Of a stretch of 49,588 nt of DNA, positions 32,728 to 44,359 are shown in pieces. The translations under genes were made by a program, and so were the position numbers. The notes under the pieces were generated by a model, which saw only the letters and a program-made list of their open reading frames with translations, searched no databases and was not told the origin of the DNA. Source of the stretch: Actinomycetales bacterium. GTDB taxonomy: Bacteria; Actinomycetota; Actinomycetes; S36-B12. The DNA lies in the NCBI GenBank assembly GCA_016125355.1, contig WGLX01000042.1:1-49588 (forward strand), read 5' to 3'. How positions within the stretch are numbered: position 1 is the first letter of the stretch; every line of letters starts with the position of its first letter.

Positions 32728-34820
32728 TGACGGACGTGACCATGAACCCCGACGAGGTCGTCACCCACGCCCGCGTGCGCGTGATCGACATGCCGGAGGG
32801 CGCTGGCCGCATGGCGCTCATCACGATCGACAACGACCGTGACCACACGCGTCCCACGACCTTCGGACCAGCGGGTCTGCAGTCCATCGAGGAGGCCCTC
32901 GACGACGTCGCCGCCATGACGGACATCGCGGCCGTCGGCGTGACCGGAAAGCCGTTCATCTTCGCGGTGGGCGCCGACCTCTCGGCCATCGGGCTGGTCA
33001 AGGACCGCGCCGTGATCCACGAGTTCGGCAAGCGCGGGCACGACGTGTTCCGCCGGTTCGGCGAGCTGTCCGTCCCCACTTTCGCCTTCGTCAACGGCGC
33101 GGCCATGGGCGGTGGCACCGAGCTGGCCCTGCACTGCACGTACCGCACGATGTCGTCGGCGGCCGCGGCGATGTCGCTGCCTGAGGTGTTCCTGGGCCTC
33201 ATCCCCGGCTGGGGCGGGGCCTGGCTGCTGCCGAACCTCATCGGGCCCGCGAACGCCCTCGAGGTGATCGTGGCCAACCCCCTGCAGCGCAACAAGCAGC
33301 TGTCGCCGAAGGACGCACTGCGCCTGGGGGTTGTCGATGCCGTCTTCGAGTCGGCCGACTTCCTCGAGCAGTCGGTCCGCTGGGCGGCCGGCGTGCTCGC
33401 CGGCAGCGTCGCCGTCGACCGCCCCGAGATCGACCGTGAGTCGTGGGACGGGATCTGCGACTTCGCCGTGGCGATGCTCGACGACAGGATCCACGGGGCC
33501 TCACCGGCGCCCTACCGTGCCGTCGACCTCGTGCGCGCGGCCCGCACCGCCACCCGTTCCGAGGGCTTCGACGCCGAGGACGACGCTCTCGCCGACCTCG
33601 TCATGGGCGACGAGCTGCGGGCCAACCTGTACGCCTTCGACCTCATCCAGAAGCGGGCCAAGCGCCCCGTCGGAGTGCCCGATAAGTCGCTCGCCCGCCC
33701 GGTCACCAAGGTGGGCGTGGTCGGCGCGGGCCTCATGGCCTCCCAACTGGCCCTGCTGTTCGCCAAGCGCCTGCAGGTGCCCGTTGTCATGACCGACCTC
33801 GACCAGGAGCGCGTGGACAAGGGCCTGGCCTTCGTGCGCGGCGAGCTGGAGAAGCAGGTCGCCAAGGGTCGGCTCAGCCAGGACAAGGCCAACCGCCTGT
33901 CCGCGCTGATCACCGGCTCTACGGATACCGGCGTCTTCGCCGACGCGGAGTTCGTCATCGAGGCGGTGTTCGAGAACCTCGACGTCAAGCGCCAGGTGTT
34001 CGCGGACCTCGAGGCGATCGTCTCCGACACCTGCGTGCTCGCGACGAACACCTCGTCGCTCTCCGTCTCGGCGATGGCCGAGCGGCTCCAGCACCCGGAG
34101 CGGGTCGTGGGCTTCCACTTCTTCAACCCGGTCGCGGCCATGCCGCTGCTCGAGATCGCCCGGGCGGAGAAGACCGACGACGCCACCCTCGCGACCGCGT
34201 TCGCCGTGGGCAAGTCCCTCAAGAAGACCTGCGTGCTCGTCAAGGACGCGCCGGCCTTCGTGGTGAACCGGCTGCTCATCCGCTCGATGGGCGAGGTGTT
34301 CCGCGCGCTCGACGAGGGGACGCCGGCTGACGTCATGGACCATGCCATGGACAGCCTCGGCATGCCGATGAGCCAGTTCGCGCTCCTCGAGCTCGTGGGG
34401 CCGGCGGTGGCCCTGCACGTGTCCGAGTCGATGCACGACGTGTTCCCCGACCGCTACTACGTCTCGGAGAACCTGCGCCGGATCGTGACGGCCGGCCGCA
34501 CCACGCTGCTCATGACCCCGGAGAACGGCAAGCCGGTGCTCGACCCCGAGGTGGCCGCCCTGCTCGAGCAGGAAGACACCGTGCTCACCGCCGAGCAGAT
34601 CCAGCAGCGGGTCGCCGATGCGCTCTCGGACGAGATCCGCAGGATGCTCGACGAGGGGGTCGTGGCCGAGGTGCAGGACATCGACCTGTGCATGGTCATG
34701 GGCGCCGCGTGGCCGATGTGGCTCGGCGGCATCAGCCCGTACCTCGACCGCAGCGGGTCTGCCGAGCGGGTGACCGGCGCCCGGTTCCTCGCGCAGGGGG
34801 TGGCGTCCGTCCCGGCCTGA
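32727..34820 (+). CDS. fadB: fatty acid oxidation complex alpha subunit (enoyl-CoA hydratase / 3-hydroxyacyl-CoA dehydrogenase)
   Basis: A 697-residue bifunctional enzyme. The N-terminal crotonase (about 1-290) has GKPFIFAVGADLSAI, NGAAMGGGTELAL and LPEVFLGLIPGWGG with both catalytic glutamates. The Rossmann domain starts near 332 with VGVVGAGLMASQLALLFAKR, followed by NTSSLSVSAMAE, GFHFFNPVAAMPLLEI (catalytic His) and KDAPAFVVNRLL. Helical dimerisation repeats end the protein. It hydrates trans-2-enoyl-CoA and oxidises the 3-hydroxyacyl-CoA with NAD+. It overlaps fadA by 1 bp. About 100 bp follow before the flavoenzyme gene, which has its own palindromes. Confidence 0.95.
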   Translation: MTDVTMNPDEVVTHARVRVIDMPEGAGRMALITIDNDRDHTRPTTFGPAGLQSIEEALDDVAAMTDIAAVGVTGKPFIFAVGADLSAIGLVKDRAVIHEFGKRGHDVFRRFGELSVPTFAFVNGAAMGGGTELALHCTYRTMSSAAAAMSLPEVFLGLIPGWGGAWLLPNLIGPANALEVIVANPLQRNKQLSPKDALRLGVVDAVFESADFLEQSVRWAAGVLAGSVAVDRPEIDRESWDGICDFAVAMLDDRIHGASPAPYRAVDLVRAARTATRSEGFDAEDDALADLVMGDELRANLYAFDLIQKRAKRPVGVPDKSLARPVTKVGVVGAGLMASQLALLFAKRLQVPVVMTDLDQERVDKGLAFVRGELEKQVAKGRLSQDKANRLSALITGSTDTGVFADAEFVIEAVFENLDVKRQVFADLEAIVSDTCVLATNTSSLSVSAMAERLQHPERVVGFHFFNPVAAMPLLEIARAEKTDDATLATAFAVGKSLKKTCVLVKDAPAFVVNRLLIRSMGEVFRALDEGTPADVMDHAMDSLGMPMSQFALLELVGPAVALHVSESMHDVFPDRYYVSENLRRIVTAGRTTLLMTPENGKPVLDPEVAALLEQEDTVLTAEQIQQRVADALSDEIRRMLDEGVVAEVQDIDLCMVMGAAWPMWLGGISPYLDRSGSAERVTGARFLAQGVASVPA

Positions 34821-34867
34821 CCGTCCGGCGGAAGTCGGGACCTTTGGCCACCGATCCGGCCTGAACC

Positions 34868-34901
34868 TTACGCTACCGTAACTTACGCACACGTAGGTTA
34901 C
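34868..34901. promoter_or_regulatory. paired palindromes upstream of the flavoenzyme gene (probable operator)
   Basis: Two palindromes overlap the likely promoter. TTACG-CTAC-CGTAA (34868-34881) is a perfect 5-bp inverted repeat with a 4-bp centre. GTAACTTACG and CGTAGGTTAC (34878-34901, centre CACA) match in nine of ten pairs. Centres are 15 bp apart. Core TTAC-N6-GTAA equals that of the sites before fadA. They end 18 bp before the GTG, just upstream of the GGAGG ribosome site, so binding should block transcription or translation start. Confidence 0.65.
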
Positions 34902-34919
34902 GTCCCGCGGAGGTCTATC

Positions 34920-36341
34920 GTGCTCACGGCCGATCAGCTGCCGGTCATCATCCAGGGCGGCATGGGGGCCGCTGTGTCCTCGTGGCGCCTGGCCCGCGCG
35001 GTCTCCCAGACCGGCCAGTTGGGCGTGGTGTCGGGGGTCGCCCTCGACCTCGTGCTGGCCCGCCGACTGCAGGATGGCGACCGCGCCGGCGACGTCCGTC
35101 GGGCTCTCGCCGCCTTCCCCGCCCCGGAGATGGCCCAGCGGGTCCTGGACCGGTACTTCATCGAGGGCGGGCGCCCCGAGGGGATGCCCTACGCCCCCGT
35201 GCCCCGCCTCACCGCGGCTCCCCAGCGGCGGTCGGTCGAGCTCGTCGTGCTCGGCTCCTTCGTCGAGGTGTGGCTCGCCAAGGAGGGGCACGAGGGCCTC
35301 GTCGGCATCAACTGCCTGGAGAAGATCCAGCTGTCCACCCCGGCCACGCTGCTCGGCGCCATGATCGCCGGCGTCGACGTCGTGCTCATGGGAGCCGGCG
35401 TGCCGCGGGAGATCCCTCGCACGCTCGACCTGCTGGCCGCGGGCTCGCCCGTCGCCTTCCCCATCGACGTGGAGGGCGCCCCGTCCGGGTCCGTCACCCT
35501 CGACCTTGACCCCGCCGGGCTGCTCGGCGACGACCTGCCGCTGCTCATCCGTCCGGTCTTCCTGGCCATCGTCTCCGCACACGTGCTGGCCGCGTTCCTG
35601 GCTCGCGACGAGCAGATCCGACCGGACGGCTTCGTCGTCGAGGCACCGCCGGCAGGCGGGCACAATGCGCCCGCGCGCAAGCCCGTCATCGAGGATGGCG
35701 AGCTGGTGTTCGGCCCCCGCGACGAGCCGGACCTGCAGCGGATCGCCGACCTTGGCCTGCCCTTCTGGGTCGCGGGGGCATCCGGCTCGCCCGAGGCCGT
35801 GCAGGCCGCTCTCGCCGCCGGTGCCCGCGGGGTGCAGGTCGGCACGCTCTTCGCCCTGTCGACGGACTCCGGGATCACCGACGAGGTGCGTGGGGCCCTG
35901 CTCGACGGGATCCGCGACGAGACGCTACGGGTGCGCACGGATCCTCTGGCCTCCCCCACCGGCTTCCCCTTCAAGGTGGCCCAGCTACCGGGAACGATGT
36001 CCGATCAGGACGCCACGGCGGGCCGGGAGCGTCTGTGCGATCTCGGCTTCCTGCGGCAGCCGTACCTGCGACCGGACGGCCAAGTCGGCTACCGGTGCCC
36101 CTCCGAGCCGGTCACGATGTACACGAAGAAGTCCGGCGCCGAGGCGGACACGGTTGGCCGCGCCTGCATCTGCAACGGGCTGACGGCAACCGTCGGACTC
36201 GGGCAGACCCGCAAGGACGGCTACCGGGAGCTGCCGATCGTCACCCTGGGATCGGACCTGGGTTCAGCGCGCACTCTCCTGTCCCGTCACCCGGACGGCT
36301 GGGACGCGACTCAGGTGGTGGACTGGCTGTCGAGCGCCTGA
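34920..36341 (+). CDS. nitronate monooxygenase / 2-nitropropane dioxygenase-like flavoprotein
   Basis: A 473-residue FMN-dependent TIM-barrel protein. It opens with [33 protein letters not shown], the flavin-binding start of the NPD family. [11 protein letters not shown] (active-site His region), [34 protein letters not shown] (phosphate-binding barrel end) and a C-terminal cysteine-rich part (RCPSEPV...RACICNG) follow. Real nitronate oxidation is unproven; relatives include enoyl reductases of polyketide and fatty-acid pathways. Its operator-like sites match those before fadA, so a lipid-related role is plausible. The GTG start has GGAGG 7 nt upstream. The 3' end overlaps dxs by 31 bp. Confidence 0.85.
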   Translation: MLTADQLPVIIQGGMGAAVSSWRLARAVSQTGQLGVVSGVALDLVLARRLQDGDRAGDVRRALAAFPAPEMAQRVLDRYFIEGGRPEGMPYAPVPRLTAAPQRRSVELVVLGSFVEVWLAKEGHEGLVGINCLEKIQLSTPATLLGAMIAGVDVVLMGAGVPREIPRTLDLLAAGSPVAFPIDVEGAPSGSVTLDLDPAGLLGDDLPLLIRPVFLAIVSAHVLAAFLARDEQIRPDGFVVEAPPAGGHNAPARKPVIEDGELVFGPRDEPDLQRIADLGLPFWVAGASGSPEAVQAALAAGARGVQVGTLFALSTDSGITDEVRGALLDGIRDETLRVRTDPLASPTGFPFKVAQLPGTMSDQDATAGRERLCDLGFLRQPYLRPDGQVGYRCPSEPVTMYTKKSGAEADTVGRACICNGLTATVGLGQTRKDGYRELPIVTLGSDLGSARTLLSRHPDGWDATQVVDWLSSA

Positions 36342-38245
36342 CCGCTCGATGCCTCGGCGCCCTCGGAGCCGTTGCCCATCCGGGCCATCGCCTCGACGAT
36401 GCCGCGGGAGATGTCCTGCGCGGTGAGCCCGCACTCCACGAGCACCTCGGCCCGCTTGCCGTGGCTGAGGAACCGATCGGGCACGCCGATCGTGCGCGTG
36501 GGCACGGTGAGCCCGGCCTCGCGCATCGCCTCGCTGACCGCAGCGCCCACTCCCCCGGTGACCACGCCGTCCTCGACGACCACCACGAGCCGGGACCTGC
36601 CAGCGAGCTCGACGATGGACGGGTGCACGGGCTTGACCCACCGCGGGTCGACCGCCAGCACGCCGATCCCCTGGGCGCGCAGCCGCTCGGCGACGTCGAT
36701 GCACATGCCCGCGAACGCGCCCACCGAGACGATGAGCACGTCGGCTCCGTCGCACTCGCACAGGACGTCGTAGCCCTCCTGGGACCGCACAGCAGGGATG
36801 CTGGGGCCGAGGGAGCCCTTGGGGAACCGCACGACCGTCGGCGCGTCGTCGACCGCCACGGCCTCCCGCAGTGCCGTACGGAGGGTGCTCTCGTCGCGGG
36901 GTGCGGCGATGCGCAGGCCCGGGACGACCTGCAGCATCGACATGTCCCACATGCCGTTGTGGCTGGCGCCGTCGTCACCGGTGATGCCGGCGCGATCGAG
37001 CACGAAGGTCACACCGGCCTTGTGCAGGGCGACGTCCATGAGCACCTGGTCGAAGGCCCGGTTGAGGAACGTGGCGTACAGGGCGACGACCGGGTGCAGG
37101 CCGCCGTAGGCCATGCCCGCGGCGCTGGTGACCGCGTGCTGCTCGGCGATGCCGACGTCGAAGGTGCGGTCGGGGAACCGCTGGGCGAAGCGATCGAGCC
37201 CGGTGGGGCCGAGCATCGCCGCGGTGATCGCGACCACGTCGGGCCGGTCCTCGCCGATGCGCACGAGCTCGTCGGAGAAGGCTCCCGTCCAGGTGGGGCC
37301 ACCGGCGTTGACGGGCTTCCCGGTGTCGGGATCGATGACGCCGACACCGTGGAACCGGTCCGCCTCGTCCTGCTCGGCCGGGGCGTAGCCGTAGCCCTTG
37401 TGCGTGATGGCGTGCACGATGACCGGGCCCTTGAAGTCCTTGGCGCGGTTGAGGGCGAACTCGAGCTCGGTCTCGTCGTGTCCGTCGATGGGACCGATGT
37501 ACTTCAGACCGAGATCCTCGAACAGGCCCTGCGGGGCGACCATGTCCTTGACGCCCTTCTTCATGCCGTGCAGGGCGCCGTAGATGGGATCGCCGACCAC
37601 CGGGGTGCGATGGAGCACGCGCTTGCCCCAGCTCATGAAGCGCTCGTAGCCGTGCGTGGTGCGCAGCGTCGACAGGTGGTGGGCCAGGCCGCCGATCGTG
37701 GGCGAGTAGGACCGCGCGTTGTCGTTGACGACGATGACGAGCGGCCGCTCGGAGTCGGCGATGTTGTTGAGCGCCTCCCAGGCCATGCCTCCGGTCAGGG
37801 CGCCGTCGCCGATCACGGCCACCACGTGGTGCTGGTCGAGCAGACCGCGTCTCTCCCAGGCCTTGGCGAGGCCATCGGCGTAGGACAGTGCCGTGGAGGC
37901 GTGGGAGTTCTCGACGACGTCGTGCGCGCTCTCGGTACGGCTCGGATACCCGGACAGGCCCTCGCGCTGGCGGAGACGGTCGAAGCCCGCGGCTCGGCCG
38001 GTGAGGATCTTGTGCACGTAGGCCTGGTGGCCGGTGTCCCAGATGATGATGTCGTCCGGTGACCGGAACACCCGGTGCAGGGCGATGGTCAGCTCGACGA
38101 CGCCGAGGTTGGGCCCGAGGTGCCCGCCCGTGGCGGAGACCTTCTCCACGAGGAAGCGGCGGATCTCACTGGCGAGCTCGGGAAGCTGCTCGGGTGGGAG
38201 GGCGCGAACGTCGCGGGGGTCGCGAATACCGTCGAGCAGGGCCAC
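36311..38245 (-). CDS. dxs: 1-deoxy-D-xylulose-5-phosphate synthase
   Basis: A 644-residue thiamine-diphosphate enzyme, the first step of the MEP isoprenoid pathway (pyruvate plus glyceraldehyde 3-phosphate to DXP). It has [36 protein letters not shown], the TPP motif [37 protein letters not shown] and [18 protein letters not shown], then the transketolase C-terminal domain ending [18 protein letters not shown]. The length is typical. The GTG start at 38245 fits the usual N-terminus ([16 protein letters not shown]), although no ribosome site is evident. It is the last gene of the minus-strand series acn - small protein - dxs. Confidence 0.97.
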   Translation of the reverse strand: MALLDGIRDPRDVRALPPEQLPELASEIRRFLVEKVSATGGHLGPNLGVVELTIALHRVFRSPDDIIIWDTGHQAYVHKILTGRAAGFDRLRQREGLSGYPSRTESAHDVVENSHASTALSYADGLAKAWERRGLLDQHHVVAVIGDGALTGGMAWEALNNIADSERPLVIVVNDNARSYSPTIGGLAHHLSTLRTTHGYERFMSWGKRVLHRTPVVGDPIYGALHGMKKGVKDMVAPQGLFEDLGLKYIGPIDGHDETELEFALNRAKDFKGPVIVHAITHKGYGYAPAEQDEADRFHGVGVIDPDTGKPVNAGGPTWTGAFSDELVRIGEDRPDVVAITAAMLGPTGLDRFAQRFPDRTFDVGIAEQHAVTSAAGMAYGGLHPVVALYATFLNRAFDQVLMDVALHKAGVTFVLDRAGITGDDGASHNGMWDMSMLQVVPGLRIAAPRDESTLRTALREAVAVDDAPTVVRFPKGSLGPSIPAVRSQEGYDVLCECDGADVLIVSVGAFAGMCIDVAERLRAQGIGVLAVDPRWVKPVHPSIVELAGRSRLVVVVEDGVVTGGVGAAVSEAMREAGLTVPTRTIGVPDRFLSHGKRAEVLVECGLTAQDISRGIVEAMARMGNGSEGAEASSGQALDSQSTT

Positions 38246-38274
38246 CCGAGGAGTTTAGGCGATGTGTGGTGGTT

Positions 38275-38649
38275 TCACCGTTCGGCGGTCGATCTGGCTC
38301 CCACACCGCGCCGCAGCGCGTCCTCCACGAGGCCCACCTCCCGTTGGGCCTGGACCAGGCGGGCGCCCTCGGCCTCGAGCGCGGTCTGGGCAACCGCGAT
38401 CTGGTCGGGGGGCAGCCACTCCCCCAGCTCGGTGCGCGCGCTGGCATAGGCGCTGCGCATGCCGTCCAGTGCTGCGTCGACGTAATGCGCGACGAACCTG
38501 GCGAGGGCCAACGGCATGGATCGCACGGGAGAGAGCCTGAGGTCCGCCGGCCCGCGGTCGAGCAGCCAGCCGCACACCCGCTCGTCGAACTCCTCCGTCC
38601 CGGGCGGCGGCAGGTCACGCGGCCAGCCGGCCGGTGCCTGCCCCGCCAC
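38275..38649 (-). CDS. conserved hypothetical protein between acn and dxs
   Basis: A 124-residue, mainly helical soluble protein. Segments include PPPGTEEFDERVCGWLLDRGPADLR, RSMPLALARFVAHYVDAALDGMRSAYASARTELG and a last helix with ALEAEGARLVQAQREVGLVEDALRRGV. I see no known domain. It starts with GTG 11 bp after the aconitase stop, with GAGGGGG upstream, and ends 29 bp before dxs, so it is part of a transcript with acn. The pattern of helices and the clean ribosome site support a real gene; I cannot assign a function. Confidence 0.72.
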   Translation of the reverse strand: MAGQAPAGWPRDLPPPGTEEFDERVCGWLLDRGPADLRLSPVRSMPLALARFVAHYVDAALDGMRSAYASARTELGEWLPPDQIAVAQTALEAEGARLVQAQREVGLVEDALRRGVGARSTAER

Positions 38650-38660
38650 GCTCGCCCCCT

Positions 38661-41318
<2,658 letters not shown>

Positions 41319-41359
41319 CAGCGGTCTCCTTGGCGTTAGGGCGTCATCAGTCACAGGCA

Positions 41360-41383
41360 AGATATCTTGACGTCAAGATATCT
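41360..41383. promoter_or_regulatory. perfect 24-bp palindrome upstream of acn (probable operator)
   Basis: Each arm reads AGATATCTTGAC followed by its exact reverse complement, with no spacer. It lies 41 bp upstream of the aconitase GTG and 50 bp downstream of the tadG stop, in an AT-richer stretch of an otherwise GC-rich window, as expected for a promoter-proximal binding site of a homodimeric regulator. No regulator gene adjoins acn here. Confidence 0.75.
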
Positions 41384-41433
41384 CATCGGCGCATCGGGCT
41401 GGTATCCACCAGGCTCAGCCAGGCTCGTCTCGC

Positions 41434-43533
41434 CTACTTCACCAGCCGAACCACGTCGCCCTGAATGCGCGCGTCCCACGTCGTAGTGTCGCTCACAGCG
41501 CCCGGATAGGTCAGCCTCACCCGGTACCAACATCCGCCTGGAGAAGTCTCATTGCAGTAGTAGTTGGTCGGAATACTCACCCGGATCGTCTCGAGTGCCC
41601 CCTGGTTGCCGGAGATCTCGACACGACAGTCGGTCAAAGTGCCTTGATCAACGGTCGTGCTGGCGGTCTTGCGGGTACCAGTACACGTGCCCATGGTGAG
41701 GGGCACTCCGGCTTCGCTCGAGACCGCGTCGAGGGGGAGGAGGACTTGAACCCAGCATCCACTCCCACCGCAGGAGGCATCGCCGTTGTCGAAGGCCTGG
41801 AATTCGAAGAACTTGCCAGCCGAGTTCGGATGGACTTGGACGAGGTTGAAGTTCGCCGTGGAGTTCTGAGCATTGACGTAGATCGGCATCCGCTCCCATC
41901 CAGACACGGAAACCTGAGCGGCGGCTGAGTCCCCATCCGGGACGTACGCCCTAATCGCGAATCGGTTGTGCCCACTGCCCGTCTCATCGTAAGTGGTGGG
42001 ATCAACGATGCGGTTGACACCGCTCTGCTGGCCGTTCGTGACAAGACCTTGGCCATCGATCGCATTGCCGACCTGCGGAACGTTGGTTCGCACCTGCAGG
42101 TAGTAGTCCCCTTTTCGTGTCGGCCGGAAGGTACAGAAGTCGACCCACTGGTGGAACATCGACGCCAGCGAAGGGTTGTAGCTCGCGCTGCTTTGGGTCA
42201 ATTCGGCCCAGGTCGGAACAGAACTGCTTGGGTTCGAGGGCGAGACGCGCAGACTTCCGTACTGCCGACTGCACTGAACGCCGTTCACATCTGCCTGCAC
42301 GTTGGCAAGCTCCGGATCCCCGCTGTCGGTCTGCTCGAGCAGCACGAAGGACGTCACCAGATGATTCCCATTGCTAAGAATCTGGTCCCCTGGGCAGTAG
42401 ATCTTCGCATCCGCTGAGGTTCGAGTGTCCGCTGCGTATCGAACGTCGGCTGGGCTGGACGCCGGGACGTAGGGGTTGGCCGCCTCCTGGATGGTCTTCG
42501 ATACCGTGGCCGTCCCGGACGTGCTTCCGCTTGAATTACTGCCTGACTTCGTATATCGGAAAGTCGTCGGACTTGGTACCGCCGTGATGGTGAAGGTGCC
42601 GTCATAGGTGTTGCCGCTGACGTTGACCGCGACGCTGTCGCCGACGCTGAATCCATGAGGCTGGTCAGTGGTCAGCGTGACGACGTTCGAGGTACGGGAG
42701 ACGTAGTTCACATTGACCGATACGGCGGTTGCGCCCGACAGCTCTTCGCAGTAGTCCCCCGTGTACGCAAACTCCGGGTCGTAGAGCTGCAGCGTGATGT
42801 CGTGGCCTACGGCGTCCTCATTCACCCGTACGTTGAAGTAGTACCCCTTTGAAGGAACAGTTGCCCCTGGATTGTCTCGATCAGGGACGGGGTACTCATC
42901 GTTGACTCCGCCGGTGCACCCGTACGTGTCGTTGCTGCAGTTGGTTCGGGTCGCGTAGCGATCTCCGTTCTGCTTGTTTGTCGCCGGTCCGGCGATGTTC
43001 ACCCAGAAGCCTTGAGACGTCAGGCAGGTGGCGTAGCCGGGGGGAACTGCCGGCAGGACCGTGCCCGTAGGCAGTGCCGCGGCGTCGGTACTGGGAGGCT
43101 CATTGCCAAGAAGGTTGCAGGGACTTCCCATGAGGGCCGCCCCCGTGTAATCCGCAGTCGCCGATCGCACGATCGTGCTCTCTGGATTTCCGAAGATCGC
43201 TCCGAAGGAGTTGTGGATCGTGCTGGACACCGTCACCGACAGCTGAGTGGGATGGTCTGGTATCGACAAGGGGGTCACCGTCACTTTGGACGACACCGGA
43301 TAGCCATTCTCGCTCGCCACCTGAAGCGCCCGCGCATCAGCCTTGTCGAAATCCGGCATGGACACCACTCCGGCAAGCGCAGCCGAATCGGCGACATTCT
43401 GGACTCGCTGCGCCTCGACGTACCATCGGGCCACGTCCACGGCGATCGCTGCTAGGACCAAGAGCACAACGACGAGAATCGCCGTCAGTACGGCCACAGC
43501 GCCCCGCTCTTGCCGGTGGGCGTCCCTTCTCAT
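41434..43533 (-). CDS. TadG-like Tad-domain surface protein
   Basis: A 699-residue protein with a TadG-type N-terminus: QERGAVAVLTAILVVVLLVLAAIAVDVARWYVEAQRVQNVADSAALAGV. This is one membrane helix followed by the Flp/Tad motif, with the rest outside the cell. Residues about 270-335 contain a beta domain (VVTLTTDQPHGFSVGDSVAVNV...TFTITAVPSPTTFRY) of a kind also found in phage and surface proteins. Many cysteines in the outer part suggest disulfides. I use the ATG at 43533 (GGGAGGGG upstream). TadE lies 22 bp upstream. GC is visibly lower than in neighbouring genes. No tadA/B/C/Z is present, so its secretion partner must be elsewhere. Confidence 0.8.
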   Translation of the reverse strand: MRRDAHRQERGAVAVLTAILVVVLLVLAAIAVDVARWYVEAQRVQNVADSAALAGVVSMPDFDKADARALQVASENGYPVSSKVTVTPLSIPDHPTQLSVTVSSTIHNSFGAIFGNPESTIVRSATADYTGAALMGSPCNLLGNEPPSTDAAALPTGTVLPAVPPGYATCLTSQGFWVNIAGPATNKQNGDRYATRTNCSNDTYGCTGGVNDEYPVPDRDNPGATVPSKGYYFNVRVNEDAVGHDITLQLYDPEFAYTGDYCEELSGATAVSVNVNYVSRTSNVVTLTTDQPHGFSVGDSVAVNVSGNTYDGTFTITAVPSPTTFRYTKSGSNSSGSTSGTATVSKTIQEAANPYVPASSPADVRYAADTRTSADAKIYCPGDQILSNGNHLVTSFVLLEQTDSGDPELANVQADVNGVQCSRQYGSLRVSPSNPSSSVPTWAELTQSSASYNPSLASMFHQWVDFCTFRPTRKGDYYLQVRTNVPQVGNAIDGQGLVTNGQQSGVNRIVDPTTYDETGSGHNRFAIRAYVPDGDSAAAQVSVSGWERMPIYVNAQNSTANFNLVQVHPNSAGKFFEFQAFDNGDASCGGSGCWVQVLLPLDAVSSEAGVPLTMGTCTGTRKTASTTVDQGTLTDCRVEISGNQGALETIRVSIPTNYYCNETSPGGCWYRVRLTYPGAVSDTTTWDARIQGDVVRLVK

Positions 43534-43555
43534 CCTCGATACCCCTCCCTTCGCT

Positions 43556-44275
43556 TCAGGCATGCTGACCCGGCTTGCAGCTGCCGCTCGGCAATGGCTC
43601 GAACGCCATGACGTTGCGGTCCTTCAGGGGCAAGGTCGGGGTGAAGAAACCGGTGATGAAGGTGTGCGTTGCCTTCATGTAGACGCCCACGGAGTCAGGC
43701 GGGTTGCCGCTGGTATCGGCGATGCAGCCATTGATCCTTGTCGAATCCCAGCTGCCTCCCACCCATTCGAACAGGTTCTTGGCCTGGTTCCACCGATACC
43801 GGACGCACGCAGTCACGCAATTCAGAGTCGGGCTGTCGAAGACTGCGTCCGTCGTGCCCCCGGTCGTCAGGTTGGGGACGGCGGCACTCTGGTAGTAACT
43901 CCCAGCAGGGTAGCCCGCGTTGTTGGAGCGGTAGATCCAGATCTCGTCGATCGAATCTTGGGGCATGGCCGTGCCAGCCCGCTGAATCGCGTTCGCCGCC
44001 GACACGGCGAGCTGCGGAGTATCGGTTCCGGCGCACGAGGTAACTCCCGGCGGGAGCGGGTTGGGGCAGACCGCTGGACCCGCACCGGCAGCGGTGCTCG
44101 CAGTTCGTGCGCCAACCTTGACTGACGACGACACACTGAGGGCGTCACGCATGACGAACGCGAACTCCAGGATGCCGAGCAGCAGGAGGAGGAGAACGGG
44201 CACCACGATGGCGAATTCGACGGCCGCGGCACCGTCGTCGCCGCGTCGCCAGGCTCGCGGGCCCCCTATGCCCAT
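43556..44275 (-). CDS. TadE-like pseudopilin-type protein
   Basis: A 239-residue protein with the TadE motif near its start: RRGDDGAAAVEFAIVVPVLLLLLLGILEFAFVMRD. This is a prepilin-like helix in which Glu of AAAVEFA marks the family, and the rest is extracellular. The outer part has paired cysteines (VCPNPLPPGVTSCAG, NCVTACVRYRW). TadE and TadG belong to tight-adherence pilus systems or related envelope structures. The ATG at 44275 has GAAGGGG 7 nt upstream; the frame further upstream is not homologous. It is co-transcribed with the TadG-like gene. Confidence 0.82.
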   Translation of the reverse strand: MGIGGPRAWRRGDDGAAAVEFAIVVPVLLLLLLGILEFAFVMRDALSVSSSVKVGARTASTAAGAGPAVCPNPLPPGVTSCAGTDTPQLAVSAANAIQRAGTAMPQDSIDEIWIYRSNNAGYPAGSYYQSAAVPNLTTGGTTDAVFDSPTLNCVTACVRYRWNQAKNLFEWVGGSWDSTRINGCIADTSGNPPDSVGVYMKATHTFITGFFTPTLPLKDRNVMAFEPLPSGSCKPGQHA

Positions 44276-44359
44276 GAAATGCCCCTTCTGCCCGACAAAT
44301 ACCGTTTGCAGTGTAGCCGTGATGGCGGCCAGAACCGGCACTCCAACCTCTCGAAGTAC

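Noticed and set aside
41319-41360. TTG start at 41360 for aconitase
   Set aside because: The GTG at 41318 has a good AGGAGA site and the standard N-terminus; the TTG would put part of the palindrome inside the gene.
42530-42720. Possible separate phage gene within tadG
   Set aside because: The phage-like beta domain is in frame with TadG sequence on both sides and there is no stop or start break; it is a domain of one protein.
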